Source: a gamma proteobacterium symbiont of Ctena orbiculata
GTDB lineage: Bacteria > Pseudomonadota > Gammaproteobacteria > Chromatiales > Chromatiaceae
Length of the DNA stretch: 64,000 bases
NCBI GenBank assembly: GCA_003094535.1
Contig: NATV01000111.1
Span: forward strand, 23,221-87,220
Direction: 5' to 3'
In this document: positions 28,448 to 37,531 of the stretch, in pieces
Layout of the letters: every line of letters starts with the position of its first letter
How positions within the stretch are numbered: the first letter of the stretch is position 1
Notes under the pieces: generated by a model
The model's database searches: none
The model's input: only the letters and a program-made list of their open reading frames with translations
What the model was told of the DNA's origin: nothing
Program-made: the position numbers and the translations under genes

Positions 28448-29046
28448 TCAAGCTGGGAGGCAGTCTCTTCAATTCGGCGCATCTGGGTAACTGGCTAGTT
28501 CTCCTGGCTCAGGCCGACTCGCTGGTCATCGTTCCCGGCGGCGGCCCTTTCGCCGATCAGGTCCGAATGGCGCAACAGCGCTGGCAGTTCGACCAATCAT
28601 CCGCGCATAACATGGCACTGCTCGCCATGGAGCAGTTCGGCAGAATGGTAGGTGGCATGCAGCAGGGACTGGGTGTCGCGGCGAGCCGATCCCAAGTCGC
28701 CGAAGTGCTGGCAAGGGGCGAAATCCCGGTATGGCTGCCGACAGCCATGGTCATGGCCGAGCCCGGAATCGGACATAGCTGGGAGGTGACATCCGACTCC
28801 CTGGCGGTATGGCTTTGCGGAGAGCTCGGGATCGAGAAACTGCTGCTGGTGAAATCCGCACCCATCCAGGGAAACAGGATCTCTGTTGCCGAGCTTGAAG
28901 AGAGCGGCATGATCGATAGCCGGTTCGGCGCCTACCTACAACGATCCCCGATTCGTGCCTGGGTGTTGTCTGCGGGCGATCATGGCCGTTTCTCGGCACT
29001 GCATCAGGGTGATGTTTCACTTGCCACCGAGATTGTCTCTGCTTAG
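28438..29046 (+). CDS. mfnE: MfnE-like amino acid kinase family protein (methanofuran biosynthesis)
   Basis: The 202-residue kinase has the family start VVKLGGSLF, the VIVPGGGPFADQVR phosphate loop, and TSDSLAVWLCGELG with LLLVKSA. Archaeal MfnE phosphorylates the aminomethyl-furan phosphate to its diphosphate. It overlaps the end of pabB by 10 bp and is the last gene of the mfnD-mfnF-pabB-mfnE run. Confidence 0.87.
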   Translation: MWVVKLGGSLFNSAHLGNWLVLLAQADSLVIVPGGGPFADQVRMAQQRWQFDQSSAHNMALLAMEQFGRMVGGMQQGLGVAASRSQVAEVLARGEIPVWLPTAMVMAEPGIGHSWEVTSDSLAVWLCGELGIEKLLLVKSAPIQGNRISVAELEESGMIDSRFGAYLQRSPIRAWVLSAGDHGRFSALHQGDVSLATEIVSA

Positions 29047-29275
29047 AACGTTGAGCCGCAATTAACGATCTACTGCGCAAAAAGAACGCATATCCATGCC
29101 TCCTTGCGGAGCAAATCCGACAGTTTTTTGACCAAATTCGTTAAATCAAAACCGCGGAAAGATCTAGCAGATTTTCAATAACTCACTTAATGCATTGAAT
29201 ATCGGGTAGTTAATATATATCAATGCAACTCTGGCATGGGTCATGCAGAATATTAGTAGGATCTGATGTATTATT

Positions 29276-29325
29276 GTCTCCGAGCTGAGTTCATTAGACT
29301 TTTCTAAAGTACTCGCCTCGGAGAC
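29276..29325 (+). promoter_or_regulatory. Long hairpin in the 400-bp gap after mfnE
   Basis: GTCTCCGAG (29276-29284) pairs with CTCGGAGAC (29317-29325). Inside it, GAGT pairs with ACTC and ACTTT pairs with AAAGT, giving a branched 50-nt stem. No T-run follows. It lies about 120 bp ahead of the HExxH gene and may be part of its leader. The rest of 29047-29446 holds nothing I can name. Confidence 0.5.
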
Positions 29326-29446
29326 CGCTATATATAGCATCAGACTACTGATGGCCTTGCAGATGCGGCATGGATTCCACGATTGGATAGGTCGTCCACG
29401 TTTCTGGCTTGTTGCCTATGGCGACCACTGAACAGAGGTTTGTATT

Positions 29447-29854
29447 ATGGAATTGTGTGCCGTACTGCTTTCTTGGATCTTCACGCTGTCGGACTACCAG
29501 CCCGTCGATAGCGAATGCCCTGAAATGGAGATGGTCTCCCACAGCTGGTTGGAAGAGCGCGCCTGCAACGGACGCTCCTGCAAGGTGTTGGGCTGGTACC
29601 CCGGTGAAGGTGATGTGGTCTATCTCGACGATCGTCTGGATCTCGAGAACAACATCTTCCATACCTCTGTCGCCCTCCACGAACTGGTTCACTGGCTCCA
29701 GGGCAAACAGGGCGCAGTGCTGGAAAACTGCGAACAGAGCATCGAGGCGGAGCGTGAAGCCTATGCGATACAGAGCAGTTTTCTGGTCGAATACGGCACC
29801 TACTATCCGGTAGGTCGGGTGCTGCCGATGCTGCAGTGCGATGACTCTGCCTGA
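29447..29854 (+). CDS. Small HExxH (zinc-peptidase-like) protein
   Basis: The 135-residue protein has a metallopeptidase signature HELVH (His78, Glu79, His82) followed by WLQGKQG and, about 20 residues on, SIEAEREAYAIQ, which may give a third ligand as in gluzincins. The N-terminus (ELCAVLLSWIFTL) is hydrophobic and could be a short signal or anchor. Cysteines at 4, 24, 40, 45 and 94 suggest an exported, disulfide-bearing protein. No partner is evident; it interrupts the cofactor genes. The AGAGG ribosome site fits the start. Confidence 0.8.
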   Translation: MELCAVLLSWIFTLSDYQPVDSECPEMEMVSHSWLEERACNGRSCKVLGWYPGEGDVVYLDDRLDLENNIFHTSVALHELVHWLQGKQGAVLENCEQSIEAEREAYAIQSSFLVEYGTYYPVGRVLPMLQCDDSA

Positions 29855-30275
29855 AAAGCCGGCAGCAAGATCCCCATTCGTAAATCCGTTATCGTTTGGT
29901 GGGGCCCAGACCCCACCTCGGATTCACCTACCTGGCGCTGGCACGTCCCACCCTTCGATCTCCCGAGCCCGCACCTGCCAATCCACTCATCACTATCCTT
30001 GCGCTGTCACAATAGGTTGACACACATGTCCCTTGTTCAAATCGAGTGTCAGCAGGAATCTTGAATTAGAACAACCTTATCGCCCCGTGTGACGCGATAA
30101 TCAGGGTCGTTCAAAAGACTTTACTAACCATCTCTCCCTGGAGTCCGGCGGAAATCGGGGTTGGAGCCAAATTTGCATGGACTTTACGTGCAGGTTGACG
30201 CTCAGCGGGCGCCCCAGGATACTTGCTGGACCTGCATGACGGCATATAGATACCAACAATAGATGGAGCCTGCCC
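29855..30275. other. 421-bp non-coding stretch before the second PTPS gene
   Basis: No gene is supported. A perfect 7-bp hairpin with a six-base loop lies at 29898-29917 (GGTGGGG with CCCCACC), 45 bp after the HExxH stop, without a T-run. A further dyad, TTATCGC and GCGATAA, lies near 30076-30101. A promoter for the PTPS-mfnB run probably lies here. Confidence 0.45.
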
Positions 30276-30788
30276 TTGCAAAATTACGCGCAAACATTCG
30301 CGGTCAATGTCTACTCGGGGGAGTTGCATTTCAACTCAGCTCATTTCATTACCTTCAACAACAGCTGCGAGAATCTGCATGGTCACAACTTTCATCTCCG
30401 CATCCAGGCCTACGGCGACAACAACAGTGATGCCTTCGTGATCGACTTCGTGCTGCTCAACCGGCTGGCTGCGGAGATATGCCATGAGCTGCACGATAAG
30501 ATACTTTTACCTGGCAAGAGTGAGGAGGTGGCGATCAAGCAGACAGGTGACCGGATTGAAGTCTCGAGTTATGACAAGCACTTTGCCCTGCCGGCGACCA
30601 ACTGCCTGGTGCTGCCGGTGGCAAATACCACGGCGGAGATGTTGGCCTGGTATGTCATGGAATCCCTACTGCCGAAGCTCGAAACAGACTCGGCCCTGGC
30701 CCATGTGAAGAGCCTCGAGGTGGCTGTTGAGGAGGCAGACCATCAATGGGGTATCTGCAGACGAGAGATACATAGCGGCGGGGATTGA
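30276..30788 (+). CDS. 6-pyruvoyl-tetrahydropterin synthase family protein (canonical zinc site)
   Basis: The 170-residue protein has the PTPS zinc motif intact: FNSAHFITF, CENLHGHNFHLRI and VIDFVLLNRLA. The Cys at the CENLHGHN position may act in catalysis. It probably shapes the pterin side chain for H4MPT from the FolE product. The start is TTG at 30276, with GGAG seven bases upstream. The dihydropteroate-synthase-like gene follows after 26 bp. Unlike the fusion paralogue at 23 kb, this copy has all metal ligands. Confidence 0.9.
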   Translation: MQNYAQTFAVNVYSGELHFNSAHFITFNNSCENLHGHNFHLRIQAYGDNNSDAFVIDFVLLNRLAAEICHELHDKILLPGKSEEVAIKQTGDRIEVSSYDKHFALPATNCLVLPVANTTAEMLAWYVMESLLPKLETDSALAHVKSLEVAVEEADHQWGICRREIHSGGD

Positions 30789-30814
30789 TATGATGCCGTC
30801 GAGGAAGCCGTGTC

Positions 30815-32206
30815 GTGGCTGAAAAGATCCTTTTCCTTACCGGTTCACTGGCTGAAAAGCAGCTGACCCGGGTGCTGCGGGAGATGGCGGCCGAGGAATT
30901 CGAGTGGCGGGTGCACAATCTCGGTCTCAAGGTGGCGGCACTGATGACCGCCGAGATGATCAAGCGCCGACTTGACGATCACGGCGATGCGGAAAGGATC
31001 CTCGTGCCCGGCCGCTGCCGCGGCGACCTGAATGCGCTCACCCAACACTTCGGCATTCCGGTGGAGCGGGGCCCGGAGGAGCTGATGGATCTGCCGCGCT
31101 TTTTCGGCAAGGAGGGCAGGGCGCCCAACCTTGACGGCTACGATGTGCGGATATTTGCAGAGATCGTCGACGCGCCCAATCTCAACGTCGATGGGATCCT
31201 GGAACGTGCCGCGGCCTACGTTGCCGACGGCGCCGATGTCATCGATCTCGGCTGTCTGCCGGAAACCCCGTTTCCCCATCTTGCGGAGAGCGTCAACGCC
31301 CTCAGGGAAGCGGGCTACCGGGTCAGCGTCGATTCGATGAACGCCGAGGAGCTGTTGAGCGGGGGCAGGGCCGGGGCCGATTTCCTCCTCAGCCTGCACG
31401 AGGAGAATCTTTGGATTGCGGACGAGGTGGCGTCAACCCCGGTGTTGATTCCCGCCAAACCGGGCGACCTGGACTCGCTCCTTCGTTGCATGGAACAGTT
31501 CGAGGGGAGGGGGCGCAGTTATATCGCCGATCCCATTCTCGACCCCATCCACTTCGGTTTCACCGACTCCATACTGCGCTACCAAGGCCTGCGCAAAAAA
31601 CATCCAAGGGTCGAGATCATGATGGGCGTGGGCAATATCACCGAGCTCACGGAGGCGGACACCACGGGTATCAACGCGGTGATGATGGGGATCATCTCGG
31701 AGCTGCGAATCACCAACATCCTCACTACCGAGGTCAGCAGCCACTGCCGCAGCGCCGTGCGCGAGGCTGACGCGGCACGCCGCATCATGTATTGGGCGCG
31801 CCGGGAGAAGACCCTGCCGAAACAGGTCGACAGCAGGCTCACCGCCCTGCACGAGATAAAACCCTTTCCCTATACCTTCGCCGAGATCAGTGAACTGGCC
31901 GCCGAGATCCGCGATCCCAATTTCAGGATCCAGATCAGCGACAATGGCATCCACCTCTATAACCGGGATGGTCTCCTAACCCACGACGATCCCTTCGATT
32001 TCTTTCCTGAACTGGGCGTCGAGAGCGATGGCGGTCACGCCTTCTACCTCGGCGTGGAACTGGCCCGCGCCCAGATCGCCTACCAGTTGGGCAAACGCTA
32101 TGTACAGGACCAGCCGCTGTGCTGGGGTTCGGCCCTGCCTGAGACAGAGAAGGATATGAGCCGCCAGGATGCGCCGGGCACTACGAAAACCAGGAAAAGC
32201 TCATGA
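30815..32206 (+). CDS. Dihydropteroate-synthase-like protein of methanopterin synthesis
   Basis: The 463-residue TIM-barrel protein has pterin-binding features such as ADVIDLGCLPETPFPHL, YRVSVDSMNAEEL and ILDPIHFGF. It resembles the archaeal dihydropteroate-synthase-related family thought to join the pterin to the beta-RFAP-derived arylamine. Residues 1-130 form an extra N-terminal domain and the last 100 residues a C-terminal one. The start is GTG with GAGGAAG upstream. It overlaps the DUF447 gene by 4 bp. Confidence 0.88.
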   Translation: MAEKILFLTGSLAEKQLTRVLREMAAEEFEWRVHNLGLKVAALMTAEMIKRRLDDHGDAERILVPGRCRGDLNALTQHFGIPVERGPEELMDLPRFFGKEGRAPNLDGYDVRIFAEIVDAPNLNVDGILERAAAYVADGADVIDLGCLPETPFPHLAESVNALREAGYRVSVDSMNAEELLSGGRAGADFLLSLHEENLWIADEVASTPVLIPAKPGDLDSLLRCMEQFEGRGRSYIADPILDPIHFGFTDSILRYQGLRKKHPRVEIMMGVGNITELTEADTTGINAVMMGIISELRITNILTTEVSSHCRSAVREADAARRIMYWARREKTLPKQVDSRLTALHEIKPFPYTFAEISELAAEIRDPNFRIQISDNGIHLYNRDGLLTHDDPFDFFPELGVESDGGHAFYLGVELARAQIAYQLGKRYVQDQPLCWGSALPETEKDMSRQDAPGTTKTRKSS

Positions 32207-32778
32207 TCCATGAAGTCATCGTCACCTGTCGCAGCACACAAGGAGAAAATCAGATCGCTCCCATGGGGGTTGTATGGCGGGGAGAGGATGTGGTGATTGC
32301 ACCCTTCCGTCCCTCACGGACCCTGGACAACATCCTCGCGGGGGGGTGTGCCGTGATCAACTATTGCGACGATGTACGTGTCTTCGCCGGCTGTCTTACG
32401 GGACGCTACGACTGGCCCCTGGTCGAAGCGGAACATGTGGCTGCACCGAGACTCGCCGCTGCCCTTGCCCATTGCGAGCTGCGTCTGCAGCAAGTGGAAG
32501 AGGATCCGCTGCGCCCCCGGCTTGTCTGTAAACCACTCTACGAGGCCAACCATCGGCCTTTCCGGGGATTCAACCGGGCTCAGGCGGCGGTGTTGGAGCT
32601 GGCGATTCTGGTGAGTCGTCTCGAGCGGTTGCCGATGGAGAAGATCGAAAGCGAAATCGCGTACTTGACCATTGCCATCGATAAGACGGCCGGGGAGCGG
32701 GAGCGGGAGGCCTGGGAGTGGCTGATGGCAAGGGTCGACGATTTCCGCAAGCGACAGTCGAAGGAGGGCGCGGTGTGA
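32203..32778 (+). CDS. DUF447 family flavin-reductase-fold protein of the C1 cluster
   Basis: The 191-residue protein matches DUF447, a family shared by methanogens and bacteria with H4MPT (APMGVVWRGEDVVIAPF at the start, and AVLELAILVSRLERLP near the end). The fold resembles FMN-binding split barrels, but the function is unknown. It overlaps the preceding gene (ATGA) and the mfnB GTG start, so it is coupled to both. Confidence 0.85.
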   Translation: MIHEVIVTCRSTQGENQIAPMGVVWRGEDVVIAPFRPSRTLDNILAGGCAVINYCDDVRVFAGCLTGRYDWPLVEAEHVAAPRLAAALAHCELRLQQVEEDPLRPRLVCKPLYEANHRPFRGFNRAQAAVLELAILVSRLERLPMEKIESEIAYLTIAIDKTAGEREREAWEWLMARVDDFRKRQSKEGAV

Positions 32779-33479
32779 CAAAGATGCTGGCCAGCGTGGT
32801 CGATGAGCGGGAACTGGAACTCGCAATCGATGCCGGGGTGGATATCATCGATCTGAAAAACCCCCGGACGGGGGCTCTCGGGGCACTGTCCCTGGCGCAG
32901 ATTCACAACCTCGCGGCGCGCTGTGCCGGCCGCTGCCCGGTGAGCGCGACGGTCGGTGATCTGCCTGCCGAACCGCTGCAGCTTACAACCGCCATTCGGG
33001 AGACCGCCGGGAGTGGCGTTGACTACATCAAGGTGGGATTTTTCTCCGATGACAATCTGACAGCCTGTCTGCGGGCCATCGCCGGCCTTGGCGAAGAGTA
33101 CGCCGTTGTTGCCGTCCTTTTCGCGGACCTCGATCCGCCCCTGGCGCGAGTGGGCGAGTTTGCCGCCGCCGGCTTTCGCGGCATCATGCTTGACACTGCC
33201 GGCAAGGGTGGGGGAGGGCTGCTTCAGCGGATCGAGTTGACGAGGCTCGAGGATTTCGTTGCGGAGGCCAGAGCCCTGGGCATGCTCAACGGCCTTGCCG
33301 GTTCCCTGCAACGGGAGGATATCCCCCGGCTTATTCCGTTGGCGCCCGACTATCTGGGATTCCGCGGCGCCCTCTGTGAACGCAGCGAGCGAATTGCCCG
33401 AATTGCCCCACATAGGTTGCTAGAAGTGCGCGAAGCGTTCACCCTTTCGGATGGCCAGGCTGGCCAGACGGTGGCGTGA
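32775..33479 (+). CDS. mfnB: MfnB, (5-formylfuran-3-yl)methyl phosphate synthase
   Basis: This protein of about 234 residues has the DUF556/MfnB TIM barrel: LASVVDERELELAIDAGVD, then IIDLKNPRTGALGA with the Schiff-base-type lysine, and DYIKVGFF. It builds the furan ring of methanofuran from two glyceraldehyde-3-phosphate molecules. The start is GTG at 32775, overlapping the DUF447 stop, or ATG at 32784. The frame before that belongs to DUF447 sequence. Confidence 0.92.
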   Translation: MTKMLASVVDERELELAIDAGVDIIDLKNPRTGALGALSLAQIHNLAARCAGRCPVSATVGDLPAEPLQLTTAIRETAGSGVDYIKVGFFSDDNLTACLRAIAGLGEEYAVVAVLFADLDPPLARVGEFAAAGFRGIMLDTAGKGGGGLLQRIELTRLEDFVAEARALGMLNGLAGSLQREDIPRLIPLAPDYLGFRGALCERSERIARIAPHRLLEVREAFTLSDGQAGQTVA

Positions 33480-33488
33480 GACTAGTCC

Positions 33489-33638
33489 ATGTCACACAAT
33501 CTCAGCGCCCCTCCGCAAAAGAAAGCAAACGACCGGCAGGCCTGGTTCGATGCGGTTCCGCAAACCCCTGGTTCCATCTTTGACGAGTCGCGCCTGGCGC
33601 ACAACCTCGATCTGTTGAACGAAACAGGATCAGATTGA
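33489..33638 (+). CDS. Small 49-residue protein between mfnB and the nucleotidyltransferase
   Basis: An open frame of 49 codons starts nine bases after mfnB and its stop overlaps the TTG start of the next gene, which fits an operon gene. The product begins MSHNLSAPPQ and is polar (AWFDAVPQTPGSIFDESRLA). No known family is recognised and the ribosome site is weak, so it could also be a spacer that couples translation. Confidence 0.5.
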   Translation: MSHNLSAPPQKKANDRQAWFDAVPQTPGSIFDESRLAHNLDLLNETGSD

Positions 33639-34567
33639 GCAGCTATCAACCCAAGGATTTCATCGAAACCGCCGAGGGCCTGATCTTTGCGGTGGTAACG
33701 GCGGACCTGGATGATCAACGGGTACTTTCGTTCCTGCGCTACCGGCGAATCCCCGGAGGTTATCAGAAGCTTTCATCAGGGGATGCCGATGCGCTGCTGA
33801 AAAAACACTATCCGGACTATATCCACTATTCCAAGGCAAGGGATGTGACGCTGCATGGCGTCCACCGCGATCTGATCGCGGTTCATCACCAACCGCGAAA
33901 GCGTTTAAGGGAGATCCTTCTTCGCGCGCCTTACGACGGGATCGAGGAGAAACTGCAGCGCATGGCGGGGCTGTTTGCTGCGCAGGGGCTCGACACAAGT
34001 GAGCTGGGCGTCACCGGCTCCCTGCTGATCGGGGCTCAACGTGGCGGCTCCGACATCGACCTGCTCTGCTACCGTCGCGAGGTGTTTCACAAGGCCCGGG
34101 AGGGGATCAAATCCCTGTTGCGGCAAGGTCGGCTGCAGCCCCTGGACGGCAGCCTCTGGCGCGACGCCTATGAGCGGCGCGGCTGTTCACTGACCTTCGA
34201 TGAGTATCTCTGGCATGAGGCGCGCAAATACAACAAGGCGGCTATCGATCAGACGAAGTTCGACCTCACCCTCCTCACTCCCGAACGTTGGCAAGATCTG
34301 CTGCATTACAAGAAGCTTCAAAACTGCAGGCTTCAGGCCGCCATCGCCGATGACAGCCATAGCTTCGACTATCCCGCCCGTTACTTGTTGGAACATGCCT
34401 CGGTCAAGGAGGCCGTTAGCTATACCGCCACCTACCTGGGTCAGGCACTGCAGGGTGAACGCGTGGAGATTCGTGGGCAATTGGAGGTATCAGGCCTCGG
34501 CCATCTTCGTATCGTCATAGGCACCGACCGGGAGGCGACCGATGAGTATATCAAGGTGATGAAGTGA
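33635..34567 (+). CDS. Predicted nucleotidyltransferase of the H4MPT cluster
   Basis: The 310-residue protein has the polymerase-beta nucleotidyltransferase signature GVTGSLLIGAQRGGSDIDLLCY near residues 127-148; the GS and DxD pattern binds nucleotide and metal. Similar proteins occur in archaea and next to bacterial H4MPT genes, but the substrate is unknown. The start appears to be TTG overlapping the stop of the 49-residue frame. A C-terminal beta-rich part (VEIRGQLEVSGLGHLRIVIG) may be a small accessory domain. Confidence 0.82.
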   Translation: MSSYQPKDFIETAEGLIFAVVTADLDDQRVLSFLRYRRIPGGYQKLSSGDADALLKKHYPDYIHYSKARDVTLHGVHRDLIAVHHQPRKRLREILLRAPYDGIEEKLQRMAGLFAAQGLDTSELGVTGSLLIGAQRGGSDIDLLCYRREVFHKAREGIKSLLRQGRLQPLDGSLWRDAYERRGCSLTFDEYLWHEARKYNKAAIDQTKFDLTLLTPERWQDLLHYKKLQNCRLQAAIADDSHSFDYPARYLLEHASVKEAVSYTATYLGQALQGERVEIRGQLEVSGLGHLRIVIGTDREATDEYIKVMK

Positions 34568-34760
34568 TGATATTCGCGTATCAGCTATACTGATATCGAG
34601 GCAGGCCTACCCTGTATTGATCCTGGCCAACTGGAAGTCTCATCAGTCGGCCTTCCCCTTATCGACACAGATACTTACCTGGAGGCGACTGGTGAGCGCG
34701 TTTAAGATTTTTCCACCAAGGGCCATTGACAGCGCTGTCAATGTCCGTTTCAAAATCATC

Positions 34761-35258
34761 ATGAGGCTCTTGCTTGCAGCCACCCTCGCGGCGCTACCCG
34801 CATCAACCGTCGCGAAACAAAATGAAAAACTGGTTGTGCTTCCATTTGAGATTGTCGATAACACACCGGTGCCCGGCGGAGTCGAGCGCAATGAGAGAAT
34901 GCTTGAAAGACTCACCAACTTCATCTCTCAGAAGATCAACGAAAAGGGTATTTTCGATGTAGTGGCGCAAAACGAAATCTATGAAATGGTCAATGCCGCC
35001 GAGTTGGGGACCTACATACGCACCTGCAACCGATGCGAATATGACCTGGCAAAGAAGGTTGAGGGCGACAAGGTATTGACCGGATGGATCTACAAAATGA
35101 GCATTCTCGTATTGACCATGCACATCGAGGTCAAGGATGTGGCGACTGAACGGACGCTCATCAGCAAAGCCTATGACTTCAGAGGCGACAATGAGCAAGC
35201 GTGGCTGCGCGCCGCCAGCTACATGTTGCGCGATCTGGAAGCGATGATCGGGGAGTAG
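34761..35258 (+). CDS. Secreted DUF2380-type protein
   Basis: The 165-residue product has a signal peptide (MRLLLAATLAALPASTVA) and a domain like DUF2380 (LVVLPFEIVDNTPVPGG and LTNFISQKINEKGIFDVV). Function is unknown. Two nearby cysteines (TCNRCEY) could form a disulfide in the periplasm. The start at 34761 is chosen because the signal peptide begins there; the frame is open to 34617. It is the last gene of the C1 region. Confidence 0.8.
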   Translation: MRLLLAATLAALPASTVAKQNEKLVVLPFEIVDNTPVPGGVERNERMLERLTNFISQKINEKGIFDVVAQNEIYEMVNAAELGTYIRTCNRCEYDLAKKVEGDKVLTGWIYKMSILVLTMHIEVKDVATERTLISKAYDFRGDNEQAWLRAASYMLRDLEAMIGE

Positions 35259-35296
35259 TGTATTTTTTTCCAGGGTTGTTTGTTAATCTACGATGA

Positions 35297-36469
35297 ATGA
35301 AACAGATTAACTCTTCCCGTGATCTAGCCGTCAATGGTGCCGAGCCGGCGTTTTCTGAGCCCCTCCACGTTGGACGTCCCACGGTAGGTGATCGCGAACT
35401 GTTTCTGCACTACACGGAAGAGATCCTGGATCGACAATGGCTCACCAACAACGGCCCCCTGGTCCAAGAGCTCGAACAGCGTATCGCCGAATATCATAAC
35501 GTCAGCCACTGCGTGGCGATGTGCAGCGGCACGGTATCCCTGGAAATCGCCATTCGCGCTCTGCAACTGCAGGGCGAGGTCATAATCCCCTCCTATACAT
35601 TTGTCGCCACCGCCCATGCGCTCCATTGGCAGGCGATCATGCCGGTTTTTGCCGACATCGATCCACAAACCCATAACCTGGATCCCGATGCGGTCCGACG
35701 CATGATCACGCCACGAACTTCCGGCATTATCGGGGTTCATCTATGGGGCCGCCCGGCACCGGTGGAAGCGCTGCAGCAGATTGCGGACGAGCACAACCTG
35801 GAACTTATGTTCGATGCGGCCCATGCATTCGGCTCGACTCATGACGGAATCAAGATCGGCAATTTCGGCAGATGCGAAGTATTGAGCTTCCACGCCACCA
35901 AGTTTTTCCACACCCTTGAGGGAGGTGCGGTTCTTACCAATGACGATGAACTTGCCGAAGCGATACGACTGATGCGCAACTTTGGTTTTTGCGGTCTCGA
36001 CAACGTCATCCATCCCGGCACCAATGGAAAAATGAATGAGATATCGGCCGCCATGGGATTGGCTAACCTGCAATCCATTGAAAATGTAATCGAACATAAT
36101 CGTCGTGTCTACCACGCCTATCGCAATGCCCTGGATGGGGTCACGTCAGTGCGACTGCTCGAGTACGACGAGAATGAAAAAAACAATTATCAGTACATAG
36201 TTCTGGAGGTGGAGGACGACTCGGTGGTTAAGCGTGACGAGATGGTAGCGGCTTTGCAGGCTGAAAATATTCTCGCCAGACGCTATTTCTGGCCAGGTTG
36301 CCAAAGAATAAAACCCTACCTGGACCTCTATCCCGACGCCGGCCGCTTTCTTGTCAACAGCGAAAAGGTATCCAATCGGGTTATGGTGATGCCGACAGGC
36401 CCTGCAATGGATGAGCGGAAAGTGGATGCCGTGATCTCTGTCATCAGAACCCTTACCGCCGGGCGATGA
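35297..36469 (+). CDS. DegT/DnrJ/EryC1/StrS family sugar aminotransferase
   Basis: The 390-residue PLP enzyme has the family features AMCSGTVSLEIAIRAL, FDAAHAFGS and HATKFFHTLEGG, where Lys forms the internal aldimine. It most likely aminates a keto-sugar nucleotide for a surface polysaccharide or glycoconjugate. It begins 38 bp after the DUF2380 gene, but its role fits the island that follows rather than C1 metabolism. Confidence 0.92.
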   Translation: MKQINSSRDLAVNGAEPAFSEPLHVGRPTVGDRELFLHYTEEILDRQWLTNNGPLVQELEQRIAEYHNVSHCVAMCSGTVSLEIAIRALQLQGEVIIPSYTFVATAHALHWQAIMPVFADIDPQTHNLDPDAVRRMITPRTSGIIGVHLWGRPAPVEALQQIADEHNLELMFDAAHAFGSTHDGIKIGNFGRCEVLSFHATKFFHTLEGGAVLTNDDELAEAIRLMRNFGFCGLDNVIHPGTNGKMNEISAAMGLANLQSIENVIEHNRRVYHAYRNALDGVTSVRLLEYDENEKNNYQYIVLEVEDDSVVKRDEMVAALQAENILARRYFWPGCQRIKPYLDLYPDAGRFLVNSEKVSNRVMVMPTGPAMDERKVDAVISVIRTLTAGR

Positions 36470-36490
36470 CAGCGTTGTTTCGGTGGTGGT

Positions 36491-37522
36491 TCAACGCATG
36501 CCTGAGTAGACGGCTTCGAGGGATTTGACGCTGTCGGTATAAGGGCCATTGCTGGAGTCGAATCCTGATTGGCCCTGGTAGCTTCCAGGTAGAGCGTAAC
36601 CCTGCCTGCTCAGTTTCGCTTTTATCAATGCGTGGAATCGGCCGGGATCTTCACAGAACTGCTCATAATCCACCGTCAGCTGACGCTCATCCGCGACTGA
36701 ATCAAAACCAGTGTCTATGGCGCTTCGGGTGTAATAGATCTGCGCGGCCACTTCCTCCTCGGGCGTACGCAGATTCAGCGCATCGTATTGCGGCGGTTTG
36801 AATCCCCACCATAGACGGCGGTCGCCTCTGAACCTTTCGCGTGCTTTGAGAATGGAGAGCATCTGATAAGCGGGATTGCGGCGCATATGGATGAACAGGA
36901 CCTTCCTGAAAAGCCGATCGATGAACTCCAGGTTCCAATTGATAATGATGCCCTTCATTGCAAATGGCTTTTCAAATACCGACTCCACTGCCGCCAGTTC
37001 CCTGGCGAAATTCTCCGTATCCGCCGATTTTCGCTTCTCTTCGTCAAGGTAGGTGCAGTCGTTGAAATCGAAGAAGCGGCGCCAGAAGTACCAAAAGACA
37101 TTTGGCGCAGCCAACCCCTCGGTCTTGCCAAGATCGGAGGAGAAGCTGCTGTGCATTGTATAGGGGCGTATATCCATAAAATCGTTCTTATACTGATACT
37201 TCGGATTGATCAGCATTTCATGGATCAGGGCGCCGATATGGGGAGCCTTGTAGAAACGTGCAAGCAGGTTGGAGGGGTAACCGAAATAACCGCTTGCCGC
37301 CAGCCACTGCATCATCAACGTGGTGCCCGAGCGGGGACCGCCAATCACCAATATCAGGGGCAATTCAGGGGACTCGAACCGTTCAAGCTCGGTATCGGCA
37401 CGGCTTTGAAGCAGACTGTTGAGCCGCTCTATCATCGACTCTAAATAGGGATTGCGGCGAAATGCATCCGTTCGCGATTGATTACCCATTTCCTGCGACA
37501 TAGTTGGATCTCGTATTGTCAA
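36491..37522 (-). CDS. Sulfotransferase family protein
   Basis: The 343-residue protein has the 5'-phosphosulfate-binding loop LVIGGPRSGTTLMMQWL near residues 57-73 and a later segment VLFIHMRRNPAYQMLSILK that matches the 3'-phosphate site. It would move sulfate from PAPS to a hydroxyl or amine, likely on the conjugate made by neighbouring genes. It follows the methyltransferase gene by 9 bp on the same strand. Met-8 at 37501 is an alternative start. Confidence 0.9.
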   Translation of the reverse strand: MTIRDPTMSQEMGNQSRTDAFRRNPYLESMIERLNSLLQSRADTELERFESPELPLILVIGGPRSGTTLMMQWLAASGYFGYPSNLLARFYKAPHIGALIHEMLINPKYQYKNDFMDIRPYTMHSSFSSDLGKTEGLAAPNVFWYFWRRFFDFNDCTYLDEEKRKSADTENFARELAAVESVFEKPFAMKGIIINWNLEFIDRLFRKVLFIHMRRNPAYQMLSILKARERFRGDRRLWWGFKPPQYDALNLRTPEEEVAAQIYYTRSAIDTGFDSVADERQLTVDYEQFCEDPGRFHALIKAKLSRQGYALPGSYQGQSGFDSSNGPYTDSVKSLEAVYSGMR

Positions 37523-37531
37523 TATCGATTG

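Noticed and set aside
37370..37385. tRNA-like word GACTCGAACC
   Set aside because: It lies inside the sulfotransferase coding frame and no cloverleaf forms around it.
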